A stretch of 64,000 nt of DNA from Lachnospiraceae bacterium (lineage in GTDB: Bacteria; Bacillota; Clostridia; Lachnospirales; Lachnospiraceae), in contig JAILFK010000010.1 in the NCBI GenBank assembly GCA_024697595.1, positions 1 through 64,000 of the forward strand, written 5' to 3'. Positions within the stretch are counted from its first letter, which is position 1; every line of letters starts with the position of its first letter. This document shows, piece after piece, positions 52,229-61,592 of this stretch. The notes beneath the pieces were generated by a model, which saw nothing but the letters and a program-made list of their open reading frames with translations, did no database searches and had not been told where the DNA came from. The position numbers and the translations under genes were made by a program.

Positions 52229-52914
52229 TACTTATTGCCTCCACTAAATAGCCCAAGCACTAATTTAACTTCACCAAGACCACGCCCTGTCTTCTTTGCA
52301 ATGTCTATTTCACTCAAGCCATTTTTATATAATCGAAGTATCTCTTCATTTTTATTACCATCAGTTTCTTTCTCACTATAAGCTTCAAACTCCTCCTCTA
52401 AAGTAGGTTCCTCCGCCGCTTCCTCATCAGCTGATGGCATTTCTAACTCTACAACTTTATTAGACATTTCTTCAACTTGTTCAATCTTTTCATCTAAAGC
52501 TGTTTCCATCTGAGCCACAGCAGATTGCATAAGTCCCAATTCCTGCACTAAATCTGTAGCTTTTTGCTGCTTTTCATTTAACATTTCATACATAAACATA
52601 ATCTCATTATGAGATTTATTCATGGAATCTAAAACAGTATCCGAATACTCGCTGATGGACATGATTTTCTCATTTAGCTCTTTATCTGTTGACATAGCAA
52701 ATTCTTGTACTTTGTCTTCAACCTTTCCAGATAAGCTCTCCTCCATCTTCGAATCTGCTAGATTAATTTCCTTCTCCAATAAAATTTTAATTTCTTTTTC
52801 GCTTAATTTCTTGATTTCTTCCAAATCAGAAGAAGACAGTTTCTCCGAAACGAAAAAACTGCCCACAAGGAATACAATACCTATAACTAACAAAGCTATT
52901 TGTAATCCAGTCAT
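52228..52914 (-). CDS. SwrB-like membrane protein with coiled coil and C-terminal helix-turn-helix
   Basis: 228 residues: an N-terminal membrane anchor (about 3-21); a long coiled coil rich in E, K and L (about 30-165); an acidic stretch; and a C-terminal segment, EEILRLYKNGLSEIDIAKKTGRGLGEVKLVLGLF (about 190-224), that resembles the DUF6115/SwrB tail. In Bacillus SwrB activates flagellar export and lies between sigD and rpsB. The same position (after the flagellar sigma factor, before rpsB) supports the assignment; sequence similarity outside the tail is low. Confidence 0.7.
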   Translation of the reverse strand: MTGLQIALLVIGIVFLVGSFFVSEKLSSSDLEEIKKLSEKEIKILLEKEINLADSKMEESLSGKVEDKVQEFAMSTDKELNEKIMSISEYSDTVLDSMNKSHNEIMFMYEMLNEKQQKATDLVQELGLMQSAVAQMETALDEKIEQVEEMSNKVVELEMPSADEEAAEEPTLEEEFEAYSEKETDGNKNEEILRLYKNGLSEIDIAKKTGRGLGEVKLVLGLFSGGNK

Positions 52915-52924
52915 TTTATTCTCC

Positions 52925-53251
52925 TTACACCTTCATATCAAATGAACCATGATCACCTTTTATCAAAACTTGACCATCAACATTTTCTTTTTTCTTTTTC
53001 TTAACTACTTTTTTATTTTTATTGCCAGCATAACCACTGCCATCGCCTTCTTTGTCGCCATAACTATATTTTTCAGGATCGACATCATCTTTTGTCATTA
53101 CAGAATTAGCAGCCTGCTCTTCTAGTTGCTTAACTTCTGATGTGACATTCTGTTGTTGTAATGCGCCTTTTTCAGCTTCATTGGCTGTAGATCGAGTTGC
53201 ATCGCCAGTGTTTTGTAGCATTGCATTAAATTCTAAAGGTCTAATCGTCAT
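52925..53251 (-). CDS. Conserved-looking small protein in the fla/che operon, unknown
   Basis: 108 residues, not recognised. It starts MTIRPLEFNAMLQNTGDATR, a pattern that looks like an export- or partner-binding N-terminus. A Gln/Glu/Ala helix follows (about 25-60), then a Gly/Asp/Tyr stretch, a run of lysines (KKVVKKKKK) and a C-terminal beta segment ending DMKV. No membrane segment. Start: ATG with GGAGG at 6 bases; the upstream in-frame ATG would overlap fapA. It lies between fapA and the SwrB-like gene, so a flagellar role is likely but unproven. Confidence 0.7.
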   Translation of the reverse strand: MTIRPLEFNAMLQNTGDATRSTANEAEKGALQQQNVTSEVKQLEEQAANSVMTKDDVDPEKYSYGDKEGDGSGYAGNKNKKVVKKKKKENVDGQVLIKGDHGSFDMKV

Positions 53252-53261
53252 AACGCACCTC

Positions 53262-54860
53262 CTATAAAGAATTATATACAATCTCACCATTCTTTTTTTC
53301 AAGAATGCAAAAAGATCTCTTATCCTTCACCGTACATTGTAAATCAGAAATAGATACTACAGTTCCAGGATAAATATCCCTGCGAACAGAAATTTTAGCA
53401 TGTTTGCTATTAAGCATTTCCTTGTGTAAAACTTCAAATTCCTCTGTAATTGAACTAATCTTATTTTGAAACATTTTTAATTGCGCTTTTATTGTTTTAT
53501 AGTATTCCATATGTTTCTGCTCTAATTGATTTCCCGCAGCAATAACAGCGTCATATTTTTCAATAACCGGTTGGAGTTTTTGAATATTTTGATTACATTC
53601 CATAATCTGTTTTTGCAATTCATTATATTTCTCTTTTTTTTCTGGAGAAAGTCCCACCTCTATAGTAGTTTTTCCTCCCATTTCAGAGCCAATAAAATTT
53701 GCTTCCACCTTACCCGATGCGCGCACAATACCGCCATTAATTGAGCCCTTCTTCTCAGCTACAATCACATCTTCTCCTGCAGAAACTTCACTGTAAATAA
53801 TGGATCCCGACTCTACAAAACCACCTGCAAAAACTTTGGCATTTTCAATATATTTTGTAATAACATTGCCGCCAGCTTCAACAACTCCTTTTTGCATACC
53901 TTGAATACCACATTTTACAATAATGTCTCCATCTGCTTGAAGTAATGAATCCTCAACACTACCATCCACTTCAATATTTCCATGAGCTATAACTGTAAAT
54001 CCGCCGCGCACACTTCCATGAACATGCACATTTCCATCATAATTGATATCGCCAGTAGAGTTGTCTACATCTGCCGGAACATCATATATATCCGAAACAA
54101 AGACCTTACCGCCTGTGAGAGTCACATGTCCAGTTACATCAGAATAAATATTAAGCCCATCCTCGGAGAGTGTGATATTTCTACCATAATCCAGTTTCTT
54201 ATTTTTCACGCTTCTAGGAGGTGTAACTTTTCCAAATACATCTGAACCATTTTCACCTGGATTCATAGGATGTAATGTAGCAAGCAAATCCCCTGCTTTT
54301 ACATGTGAAATAGTATCTAATGAATGATAATCAACAGATCCATCTTCATTATGTTTTGGTTTTAAATTTGGATTTGTATTAAAGAAATACTCTATTCTCG
54401 CATCGCAACCATGCACAGGAGGTTTTCCTTGGGCAAAAACAATTTCTGTCTCATAAATATGATTATCCAAAAATTCTTTTATTAAATCCTCATCAATACC
54501 AAACTTAACACCCTTAGACTTCAATTCATGCATTATATCAGATTCATCTAATAAATTACCTTTAGTTGATGGCGCATGAAAAATACAAGTAATCTTCATT
54601 TTATCCAATGAACATATCATATCCATTGACTCAATAAACTCTAATCCATCACCTTCACCCAATGTAACCTTACAATCCACCCCACTAAAAACAGCATCAC
54701 TCAACTCTTTTTCAGAATTAACTTTAATATGTTGCCTGCTCAAAAAAGACGTCAGTTCCTTATATGAAACTGGCGCCCCTCCTTCCTTTGGGGCAAAAAT
54801 ATTACAAACAGCCATCTTACCTATCCAGCTGATTTGAAAATATCCATTATTTTGCTCCAT
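53262..54860 (-). CDS. fapA: Flagellar assembly protein A family (DUF342)
   Basis: 532 residues of the FapA/DUF342 family. After an N-terminal region (1-170), a beta-helical domain (about 185-400) shows the repeated pattern seen in the family: HPMNPGENGSDVFGKVTP, then GNVHVHGSVRGGFTVIAHGNIEVDGSVEDS. A coiled coil (about 405-490) and a short C-terminal domain follow. In Vibrio FapA helps flagellar pole placement; its role in peritrichous or subpolar Firmicutes is not established. Start: ATG with AGGAGA. Confidence 0.9.
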   Translation of the reverse strand: MEQNNGYFQISWIGKMAVCNIFAPKEGGAPVSYKELTSFLSRQHIKVNSEKELSDAVFSGVDCKVTLGEGDGLEFIESMDMICSLDKMKITCIFHAPSTKGNLLDESDIMHELKSKGVKFGIDEDLIKEFLDNHIYETEIVFAQGKPPVHGCDARIEYFFNTNPNLKPKHNEDGSVDYHSLDTISHVKAGDLLATLHPMNPGENGSDVFGKVTPPRSVKNKKLDYGRNITLSEDGLNIYSDVTGHVTLTGGKVFVSDIYDVPADVDNSTGDINYDGNVHVHGSVRGGFTVIAHGNIEVDGSVEDSLLQADGDIIVKCGIQGMQKGVVEAGGNVITKYIENAKVFAGGFVESGSIIYSEVSAGEDVIVAEKKGSINGGIVRASGKVEANFIGSEMGGKTTIEVGLSPEKKEKYNELQKQIMECNQNIQKLQPVIEKYDAVIAAGNQLEQKHMEYYKTIKAQLKMFQNKISSITEEFEVLHKEMLNSKHAKISVRRDIYPGTVVSISDLQCTVKDKRSFCILEKKNGEIVYNSL

Positions 54861-54872
54861 AACTTCTCCTTT

Positions 54873-55640
54873 TTATTCTTTTATAAGAATATCTAAATAA
54901 TCTCCCAACTGCTTTCTCATCTTCACGATAGCTTTGGTATGTAATTGAGATACTCTCGATTCTGAGACCTCCAAAACATTGCTTATTTCTTTTAATGTCA
55001 TATCTTCATAATAATACATTAAAATAACAGTTTTTTCTTTTTCTGTAAGGTTTTCTAAAGCCTCACCTAACATAGTTTTCAGTTCTTGTTGAGAAACCAT
55101 ATCTTCAGGTTGAATGAAATGTGAATTTCTATTGGCGTCCATCACAGGCTCTGAGCCCTGCTCTACATATTCATTTAAAGATACTACATTAGTAACCTTT
55201 AATTGGGATTGCCAATCAAGTAATTCATCACCAGACAAACCAAGTTCCTCAGCAACTTCCTCATCAGTGGCATTTTTGCCAGTACGCATTTCAATGTTTT
55301 TTATAGCTTCATCAATCTGCTTTTGTTTCTGACGCACTGTCCTCGGAATCCAGTCCATCTTTCTTATCTGATCTAATATAGACCCCCTAATACGAAAACT
55401 AGCATAGGTTTCAAACTTAACATCCTTTGCAAGTTCATACTTGTCAATGGCATCAATAAGTCCAAATATCCCATAGCTACACAAATCATCATATTCAACG
55501 TTTTTTCCAAGATACATACTCAAACGTCCCGCAACAACTTTAACAAGTGGTGCATATTCTATAATAATTTGCTCTCTCAATTCCGGAGTCGGTTTTTTTC
55601 TATAGGAATCCCAAAGTTTGTCTTTATCAACTGTCTTCAT
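54873..55640 (-). CDS. fliA: Flagellar sigma factor (FliA/SigD, sigma-28 group)
   Basis: Directs RNA polymerase to late flagellar and chemotaxis promoters. The 255 residues contain region 2 (VEYDDLCSYGIFGLIDAIDKY and FETYASFRIRGSILDQIR), region 3 with DWIPRTVRQ, and region 4 (EKTVILMYYYEDMTLKEISNVLEVSESRVSQLHTKA). The stop of the preceding small membrane gene is immediately before its ATG. The usual place, after cheD and before a SwrB-like gene, agrees. No FlgM is visible in the window. Confidence 0.95.
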   Translation of the reverse strand: MKTVDKDKLWDSYRKKPTPELREQIIIEYAPLVKVVAGRLSMYLGKNVEYDDLCSYGIFGLIDAIDKYELAKDVKFETYASFRIRGSILDQIRKMDWIPRTVRQKQKQIDEAIKNIEMRTGKNATDEEVAEELGLSGDELLDWQSQLKVTNVVSLNEYVEQGSEPVMDANRNSHFIQPEDMVSQQELKTMLGEALENLTEKEKTVILMYYYEDMTLKEISNVLEVSESRVSQLHTKAIVKMRKQLGDYLDILIKE

Positions 55641-55641
55641 C

Positions 55642-55926
55642 CTACTCCTCCGTTATATTTCCTTCTTCTCCGTCAACTTCTGATATTATATCCTCCAAAT
55701 CGTTCTCATTTTCGTCGTCATTTTCTTCTTCGTCCTCCTCATCCATGACTCTAACAGATCTATCAAGGATAACTCTGACTATGATACCAATAGTTCCAAA
55801 AATAAGAACACTAAGAACCAGTCTCTTTGTAAAAACTGCAAAATCAGCCTGTTGAAAAATAGATGCAACACAAGAAACCAATGCAGCAATCAATGTAATA
55901 ATAATTGGTATAGGTTTTGTGTTCAT
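55642..55926 (-). CDS. Small membrane protein between cheD and fliA, unknown
   Basis: 94 residues with two membrane segments (about 7-25 and 34-53), a basic connector (RVILDRSVRV) and a highly acidic cytoplasmic-type tail (about 61-94, mostly D, E and N). Not recognised. The tight spacing (7 bp to cheD, 1 bp to fliA) shows that it belongs to the operon. A Bacillus counterpart at this place (YlxL, between cheD and sigD) is possible by position only. Confidence 0.75.
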   Translation of the reverse strand: MNTKPIPIIITLIAALVSCVASIFQQADFAVFTKRLVLSVLIFGTIGIIVRVILDRSVRVMDEEDEEENDDENENDLEDIISEVDGEEGNITEE

Positions 55927-55933
55927 GATATAA

Positions 55934-56422
55934 CTAAATCTCCTTCACATCTTTTCCAACAGCTTTAATTAAATATGCTCCCGTCTCACTATATAGTTCA
56001 ACAGTACGACCATAATTTAATCCTGTATCTTCAGCAACCAAACGAATGCCTAATTCTTTTAATTTATTCTTAGATGCAATAGCATTTTTCTCGCCGATAT
56101 TAATGCCATCACCGCTTCCACTGCTAAGTTCAAACATCTTTGCACCGCCAGCGATTTTTGCTACCATCTTACTTTTATTAGCCCCTGCTTTTATCATGTC
56201 GTCATATAATTTCTGTATTCCAGTATCAGCAAATTTCGCAACATTTGAATTATTACGAATTTGAGTACTATCCGGAAGCATTATATGCGCAAGACCACTT
56301 ATCTTGGTAGACGAATCATATATAGCAATTCCTATACATGATCCCAAACCAATAGTCGTTAAAACATCCGGAGCTTTGCAGATTTTTAAATCTGCCATTC
56401 CCACCTTTATTATTTGTCCCAT
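55934..56422 (-). CDS. cheD: Chemoreceptor glutamine deamidase CheD
   Basis: Deamidates chosen glutamines on chemoreceptors and binds CheC. The 162 residues show the catalytic triad in the expected places: T23 and C29 in TTIGLGSCIGI, and H46 in GLAHIMLPDS; AKIAGGAKMF and EDTGLNYGR are further signatures. Co-occurs with CheC next door, as in Bacillus. Confidence 0.95.
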   Translation of the reverse strand: MGQIIKVGMADLKICKAPDVLTTIGLGSCIGIAIYDSSTKISGLAHIMLPDSTQIRNNSNVAKFADTGIQKLYDDMIKAGANKSKMVAKIAGGAKMFELSSGSGDGINIGEKNAIASKNKLKELGIRLVAEDTGLNYGRTVELYSETGAYLIKAVGKDVKEI

Positions 56423-56434
56423 AACGTGCCTCTA

Positions 56435-57049
56435 CTATAATGTTAATCCCAACGAAGTTAATATTTTTTCATATGATTCTTCCTCAGGCATTAATATGAA
56501 ATAACCATTGATCTCAAGTTCATCGCTAAATTGAGTTTTGATCATCAAAGCATTATCACCCATCAATCCAAATTGAATAGCTGGAACACTTAAAATAGCC
56601 GCCGCCATATCAACTGAAACAAAAGGTACAGTTGGGGTGATAACTAAATTAGTAAGTCCAGAAAGGGCCGATAGATATGAACCCGCAATAATATTACCAA
56701 TTTCCTTTACTGCAGATAAGTCCATCTCATCAAAAGGTTCATTGTAATCAGTAGGTCTCATCATTAATCGATTAATTAAATGGTGCGCAGAATCCATGTC
56801 CATCAAAAACATCATACTTCCCTCAATGTCTGTCTCAACACCAAGCATAATTCCTACAATAACTTCATCCTCTGCCCCCATAGATTCACCAATCTTTTCA
56901 ACTGGTAAAAATTGTACTTCAGGAACCTTCATATCTATTTTTAAACCAAGCATATTGGCAATGGCCGATGTAGCATTACCGGCACCAATATTACCAATTT
57001 CCTTCAGTACATCAATGTACTTATCATTTACTTCTTCTAAGCTAAGCAT
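56435..57049 (-). CDS. cheC: CheY-P phosphatase CheC
   Basis: Dephosphorylates CheY-P; activity is raised by CheD. Two CheC-type phosphatase signatures are present, each with the E and N in place: VLKEIGNIGAGNATSAI (about 14-30) and VKEIGNIIAGSYLSAL (about 114-129). So both active sites appear intact. Start: ATG with AGGAGG. The 204 residues correspond to the full two-site form. Confidence 0.94.
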   Translation of the reverse strand: MLSLEEVNDKYIDVLKEIGNIGAGNATSAIANMLGLKIDMKVPEVQFLPVEKIGESMGAEDEVIVGIMLGVETDIEGSMMFLMDMDSAHHLINRLMMRPTDYNEPFDEMDLSAVKEIGNIIAGSYLSALSGLTNLVITPTVPFVSVDMAAAILSVPAIQFGLMGDNALMIKTQFSDELEINGYFILMPEEESYEKILTSLGLTL

Positions 57050-57088
57050 ATAACCTCCTGGTAACTCTCCAACTTCAAGTTCGTCAAA

Positions 57089-57559
57089 TTATGAATTATC
57101 AGTTTCATCAAAAATTGATGATATTTCAAAAATCGATACCAACTCACCATCATTCTTTCCAATTCCACTAATAAAATTAGCTTTCTCAGAAGATTGACTT
57201 CTAGCATTCTTATCAATTTCATCCTCTGAAAGTGTAATTACCTCTTTCACCTCATCAACTACAACACCGATAAGTCCCATCTCTTCAGTCTTTAAAATGA
57301 TAATTCTAGATAAATCTGTAAATTCATCATCATCCAGTTTCATCTTGCGTCTAAGACTCATAAGAGGAACTACCTCACCACGCAAATTGATAATACCAAT
57401 ATAATGGAAAGGAGCCTTTGGCACTCGTGTTATCTTGCACATGCGAACGATATTATCTACATAAGAAATATCCAAGCCATAATGCTCATTACCAATACTG
57501 ACAACTATATATTGAATTTTTTCTTTTTCTACAACTTCTAATCCGTATTCATCTGTCAT
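57089..57559 (-). CDS. cheW: Chemotaxis coupling protein CheW
   Basis: SH3-like adaptor that joins CheA to receptors. The 156 residues contain QYIVVSIGNEHYGLDISYVDNIVR, APFHYIGIINLRGEVVPLMSLRRK and LIGVVVDEVKEVI. Start: ATG with GGAGG. It lies between cheA and cheC. Confidence 0.95.
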   Translation of the reverse strand: MTDEYGLEVVEKEKIQYIVVSIGNEHYGLDISYVDNIVRMCKITRVPKAPFHYIGIINLRGEVVPLMSLRRKMKLDDDEFTDLSRIIILKTEEMGLIGVVVDEVKEVITLSEDEIDKNARSQSSEKANFISGIGKNDGELVSIFEISSIFDETDNS

Positions 57560-57576
57560 GATTATTCACCTCCAAC

Positions 57577-59685
57577 TTAAAAGATTGCATTAACATCAAT
57601 AATCAAGGCAACTTCACCATCACCAAGGATAGTAGCACCATTGATAATCTTATTATTGTCAATACATTTACCAAGTGACTTAATAACGATCTCTTGCTGT
57701 CCAATCAAATTGTCAACAACAACACCAGCATAACTGTCACCCTTCTTAACAACGACAACAGTCAAGTTCTCAGATTCTTCTTCCTTTGGAGTAGAATCAA
57801 GAAGTTTATCCAATCTAATAAGTGGAATAACCATTCCTCTTAAATGTATAACTTCCTCAGCTTGAACATATTTGATCTCGCTTACAGGAATATTTTCAAT
57901 GTTCTGAATTGAGCCAAGAGCAATAGCATATTTCTCGTCTCTAACTTCAACCATAAGTGCCTGAATAATAGCAAGTGTAAGCGGAAGTCTAACAACAAAT
58001 GTAGTTCCCTGACCAAATACACTCTTTACTTCTACATCTCCACCTAATGATTCGATATTAGATTTAACAACGTCAAGTCCAACACCTCTACCAGAGATAT
58101 CTGTAACCTTCTTAGCCATTGAAAATCCTGGATTAAATAGGAAATCAATAACTTCTTTCTTAGATAGATTTTCAGCCTGTTCTTCAGAAACAAGTCCTCT
58201 CTCAACTGCCTTTGCCTTAATCTTTTCAATATCAAGACCAGCACCATCATCTTTTACTTCAATAATAACGTTATTGCCTTCCTGGAAAGCATTTAATGTA
58301 ATAGATCCAGTTTCTGGTTTTCCAGCTGCTTTTCTAGTCTCAGCATCCTCAATACCATGATCTGCTGAATTTCTAAGCAAATGCTGTAATGGATCACCAA
58401 TCTGGTCAACCACTGTTCTATCTAGCTCTGTATCCTCACCAGTCATGTACAATTCCATCGGCTTGTTTAGCTTACGGCTTAAATCACGAATCATACGTGG
58501 GAACTTAGCCACTGTATTCTCAATAGGAACCATTCGAACTTTCATAACTGATTCATGAAGAGTTGTAGTGATTCTCTCAAGATACTCTATCTGCTCATGG
58601 AATGTTTGCTGATTCTCATCACTTCTTGTATCTTGATCACTTATGGAAACAAGAGAGTTCTTTGCAATAATCAACTCACTAACCTGATTCATCAAAGCAT
58701 CCAACTTTTCAATGTCCACACGAACAGTTCTTGTGGTAACTGGTTTGTTAGCTGGAGCATTCTTTGCAGAACCTTTAGCAGCTGATGCAGCTGGAGCAGG
58801 TGCTGCCTTCTTTTCTTCAGTCGGAGCAGGCGCTGCAGTTCCTGCGGCCTCTTTTTTATCCTCCGGTGCAGCATTCATCTCAGCATAATAGTTTGATGTA
58901 ACTTCCTCGCAATCAACCTTTTCAATCTCAGACACTGCTGAAACCGCCTCTATAATTGGCTTAATATCACTCTGTGTAGAAATGATAATATTAAAAGTTA
59001 AATCAAACTTCTCATCTTCAATATCCTGAGAACTAGGATTATAAATAATAATTTCGCCGAAATCTTCTACAGCTTTATAAACCAAAAAAGCTCTAGCTGC
59101 TTTAAGCATACAATCCTTTTGAATATGAATTGTCATTCCATATAACTTATTACCTGAAGCTTCCGCTTGTCTCAAGCTGTCAATATCCGGATCTTCGAGT
59201 TTCAATTTCTTGAATTCTAAATCTTCATCACCAGCATTGTCCTGTGTCTCTTCAGCTGTCTCCTCAGTTTTTTCTTCACTTGGCTCTGCAGCTTCGCCAC
59301 CGCCACCATTTAAAAATTCATTAAGCATCTTAATCAAATGCTCATTAGCTTCGTCGCCTTCACCTGAAGTGGCTTTTACAGTCTCAAGGTAGCCTTCAAT
59401 TGCATCTAAGCACTGAAATAAAATATCTATCAAAGTACTGTTTACTTTGATATTGTCATTTCTAACTTCAGAGAACACATTTTCCATATCATGTGTAAGA
59501 TGCTGCATCTTCTTGAATCCCATAGTACCAGCCATTCCCTTTAATGAATGGGCAGCTCTAAAAATTTCATTAACGCAGTCTTTGTTCTCTGGTTCTTTTT
59601 CAAGAATCATGATATTGTCACTTAATTCTTGAATGTGTCCATTTGTTTCGTCGATAAAAATATCCAAATATTGACTTACATCCAT
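57577..59685 (-). CDS. cheA: Chemotaxis histidine kinase CheA
   Basis: Autophosphorylates and passes phosphate to CheY and CheB. In 702 residues: P1 HPt domain with H46 in RAAHSLKGMAGTMGF; an acidic linker; P2 (about 175-260); an Ala/Pro/Lys linker (about 275-320); P3 dimerisation (about 325-390); P4 ATPase with HLLRNSADHGIE (N box), VKDDGAGLD and SGRGVGLDVVKSN; and a P5 CheW-like domain (about 565-702). Standard single-HPt architecture. Confidence 0.96.
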   Translation of the reverse strand: MDVSQYLDIFIDETNGHIQELSDNIMILEKEPENKDCVNEIFRAAHSLKGMAGTMGFKKMQHLTHDMENVFSEVRNDNIKVNSTLIDILFQCLDAIEGYLETVKATSGEGDEANEHLIKMLNEFLNGGGGEAAEPSEEKTEETAEETQDNAGDEDLEFKKLKLEDPDIDSLRQAEASGNKLYGMTIHIQKDCMLKAARAFLVYKAVEDFGEIIIYNPSSQDIEDEKFDLTFNIIISTQSDIKPIIEAVSAVSEIEKVDCEEVTSNYYAEMNAAPEDKKEAAGTAAPAPTEEKKAAPAPAASAAKGSAKNAPANKPVTTRTVRVDIEKLDALMNQVSELIIAKNSLVSISDQDTRSDENQQTFHEQIEYLERITTTLHESVMKVRMVPIENTVAKFPRMIRDLSRKLNKPMELYMTGEDTELDRTVVDQIGDPLQHLLRNSADHGIEDAETRKAAGKPETGSITLNAFQEGNNVIIEVKDDGAGLDIEKIKAKAVERGLVSEEQAENLSKKEVIDFLFNPGFSMAKKVTDISGRGVGLDVVKSNIESLGGDVEVKSVFGQGTTFVVRLPLTLAIIQALMVEVRDEKYAIALGSIQNIENIPVSEIKYVQAEEVIHLRGMVIPLIRLDKLLDSTPKEEESENLTVVVVKKGDSYAGVVVDNLIGQQEIVIKSLGKCIDNNKIINGATILGDGEVALIIDVNAIF

Positions 59686-59687
59686 AT

Positions 59688-60836
59688 CTAATCCCCCAGT
59701 CTTCTCATAATTGCATCTGCTATTTTTTTAATTGGTACAACTTCGTCAGATAGTCCCGCTTGTTCTACTGATTTTGGCATTCCATAAACCACACAAGTCT
59801 CTTGACTTTCTGATATAACATAAGTTTTTTTGTGTTGTTTCAAGTCTTTAATGCCTCTTGTTCCATCTGCTCCCATTCCTGTCAATACAACACAAATAAT
59901 CTCTTTATAATGTAATTTTTGAATGGAATCATACATAACATCAGCACAAGGCTTTAAACTATTTACAGGAGGTGTATCCAAAATATTTACTGTCACATCT
60001 CCATTACGATTCTCGCACAATTCTAAATGACGTCCACCTGGTGCAATATAAACAACTCCCGGCTTTAATACATCCCCCTGAGCTGCTTCTTTCACCTTAA
60101 CCTGACTGGATCTGTCTAATCGATCAGCCAAGGCAGCTGTGAATCCTTCCGGCATATGCTGAACCAAAACCAAAGGTACATCCATTCTATTTGGAATCAT
60201 TGGTATCATATTGTGAAGGGCCTGAGGGCCGCCTGTCGAACAAGCAAGTGCAATTAATTTATCCCTATTATTAGGTCTCACATGCACTATTCCATGATCA
60301 TTATCGCCGGATGTCTGTTCATCTATATTTGAAGTAGATGTAGCCTCTTTGTTGGAGGTTTTATTCATCCCCGCAATTATCTCTTTGGTTTTCTTGGCGC
60401 TTTGTGAAATCCTATCAGATGCAGAACCAGTTATCTGTTTCACTCCACCCAAGGCTGCATGCACTTTTACCATTAGGTTTGAAGCAAACTCTGTATCTGA
60501 TTTGGAAATACGAGTAGGTTTTGCAATACAAGCATAAGCACCATTTTGCATGGCGTTAATCACCTGCATCTCATCTTCGATAAGTGTTCTACTCATAGCA
60601 ATAACCTTGACTGTTATTTTGTCAGTCTTTAGTTTTGCAAGCAATTCAACACCATCATTACCAGGAATTGCCAAATCCAATAAAACAAGATCATACTTGT
60701 CGTTCGTTATTTTGTTGTAAGCACTTTCACCATCTGAACATACTTCAATTTGGTGAGAATCATTGTCTGCATTGATTATATCACACAACCACCTTCTCAT
60801 GATTGCAGAGTAATCAACAATAAGAATTTTTGCCAT
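59688..60836 (-). CDS. cheB: Chemotaxis methylesterase CheB with altered receiver acidic pocket
   Basis: Removes methyl groups from receptors when phosphorylated by CheA. The receiver domain (about 1-125) is joined by a linker to the methylesterase domain (about 190-380), whose triad is visible: Ser in ACSTGGPQA, His in VQHMPEGF, and Asp in GMGADGTRG. In the receiver the phospho-acceptor is D54 (LLDLAIPGNDG) and a lysine is present (AKPTR). However, the usual acidic pair of VDDSA reads VDYSA (D8, Y9), so one Mg2+-binding aspartate is replaced by tyrosine. Length 382, normal. Confidence 0.94.
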   Translation of the reverse strand: MAKILIVDYSAIMRRWLCDIINADNDSHQIEVCSDGESAYNKITNDKYDLVLLDLAIPGNDGVELLAKLKTDKITVKVIAMSRTLIEDEMQVINAMQNGAYACIAKPTRISKSDTEFASNLMVKVHAALGGVKQITGSASDRISQSAKKTKEIIAGMNKTSNKEATSTSNIDEQTSGDNDHGIVHVRPNNRDKLIALACSTGGPQALHNMIPMIPNRMDVPLVLVQHMPEGFTAALADRLDRSSQVKVKEAAQGDVLKPGVVYIAPGGRHLELCENRNGDVTVNILDTPPVNSLKPCADVMYDSIQKLHYKEIICVVLTGMGADGTRGIKDLKQHKKTYVISESQETCVVYGMPKSVEQAGLSDEVVPIKKIADAIMRRLGD

Positions 60837-61577
60837 TTACAACCCCTGTTCTTTTTTTCTAATGCGTCTTTCCTCTTCGAAAATATAACTAATTAATCTT
60901 TCACGTTCCTTTTCGGATTTATGAAAGAACTGTACTCTATGAATATATCTATCTCTTGTCTTAGATCTCTCCGAAGAAATAATTTTTCCAACTATTTCTA
61001 TTTCTTCATTCACATTTTCACTTTCTATTTTAAACCTTATTAATAAAAAAGAAATATTTTTTAACGAATTCGATGTAACAAATCTAGTTCCACCACCACT
61101 GATATCTAAAAGCACACCAATCCCCCTCACTTTTAGCATATCAGCATGATGCATCACCTCTTTGCACTGTTGTATATCAGGTTTCATTGCTGCTTCCTCA
61201 ATCAAACCCATAAACATGGCATTTATATTACAATCTATTCTATAATATTCTCTTCTCTGTTGTTTCTTTAATGATGTTGTAAGTTTAAATCTCAGAAGAT
61301 AAAAGCCTTCTCTTTTTAAATGTTCTGTTATTGTAGCATCAGCTTTATACATCCCTGAGGAAGTGGTAAATAATAGTTCATACCTTACATTTTTGGGTAA
61401 CAACTTATATTTTTCCTTAACAATAGGAACATTAATATCCACAGTATCATCATCATTGACATCAAAAACCGTTGAAAAGAAGTTGCCTTCCTCCCTTTCC
61501 CATTCAGGTTTTGTCATCATGACTTGGATAATATTTATATCAACTTTATCTCCAGGTAATAATTCCTTAATTTTCAT
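60837..61577 (-). CDS. PilZ-domain protein with YcgR-like N-terminal domain
   Basis: 246 residues: a YcgR-type N-terminal domain (about 1-100) and a PilZ domain (about 105-235) with the c-di-GMP-binding RREYYR (108-113; RxxxR) and DISGGG (158-163; D/NxSxxG). Proteins of this layout act as flagellar brakes or c-di-GMP sensors. Its position between flhG and cheB in the fla/che operon suits that role. Confidence 0.9.
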   Translation of the reverse strand: MKIKELLPGDKVDINIIQVMMTKPEWEREEGNFFSTVFDVNDDDTVDINVPIVKEKYKLLPKNVRYELLFTTSSGMYKADATITEHLKREGFYLLRFKLTTSLKKQQRREYYRIDCNINAMFMGLIEEAAMKPDIQQCKEVMHHADMLKVRGIGVLLDISGGGTRFVTSNSLKNISFLLIRFKIESENVNEEIEIVGKIISSERSKTRDRYIHRVQFFHKSEKERERLISYIFEEERRIRKKEQGL

Positions 61578-61592
61578 TATGGAAATCCTTTT

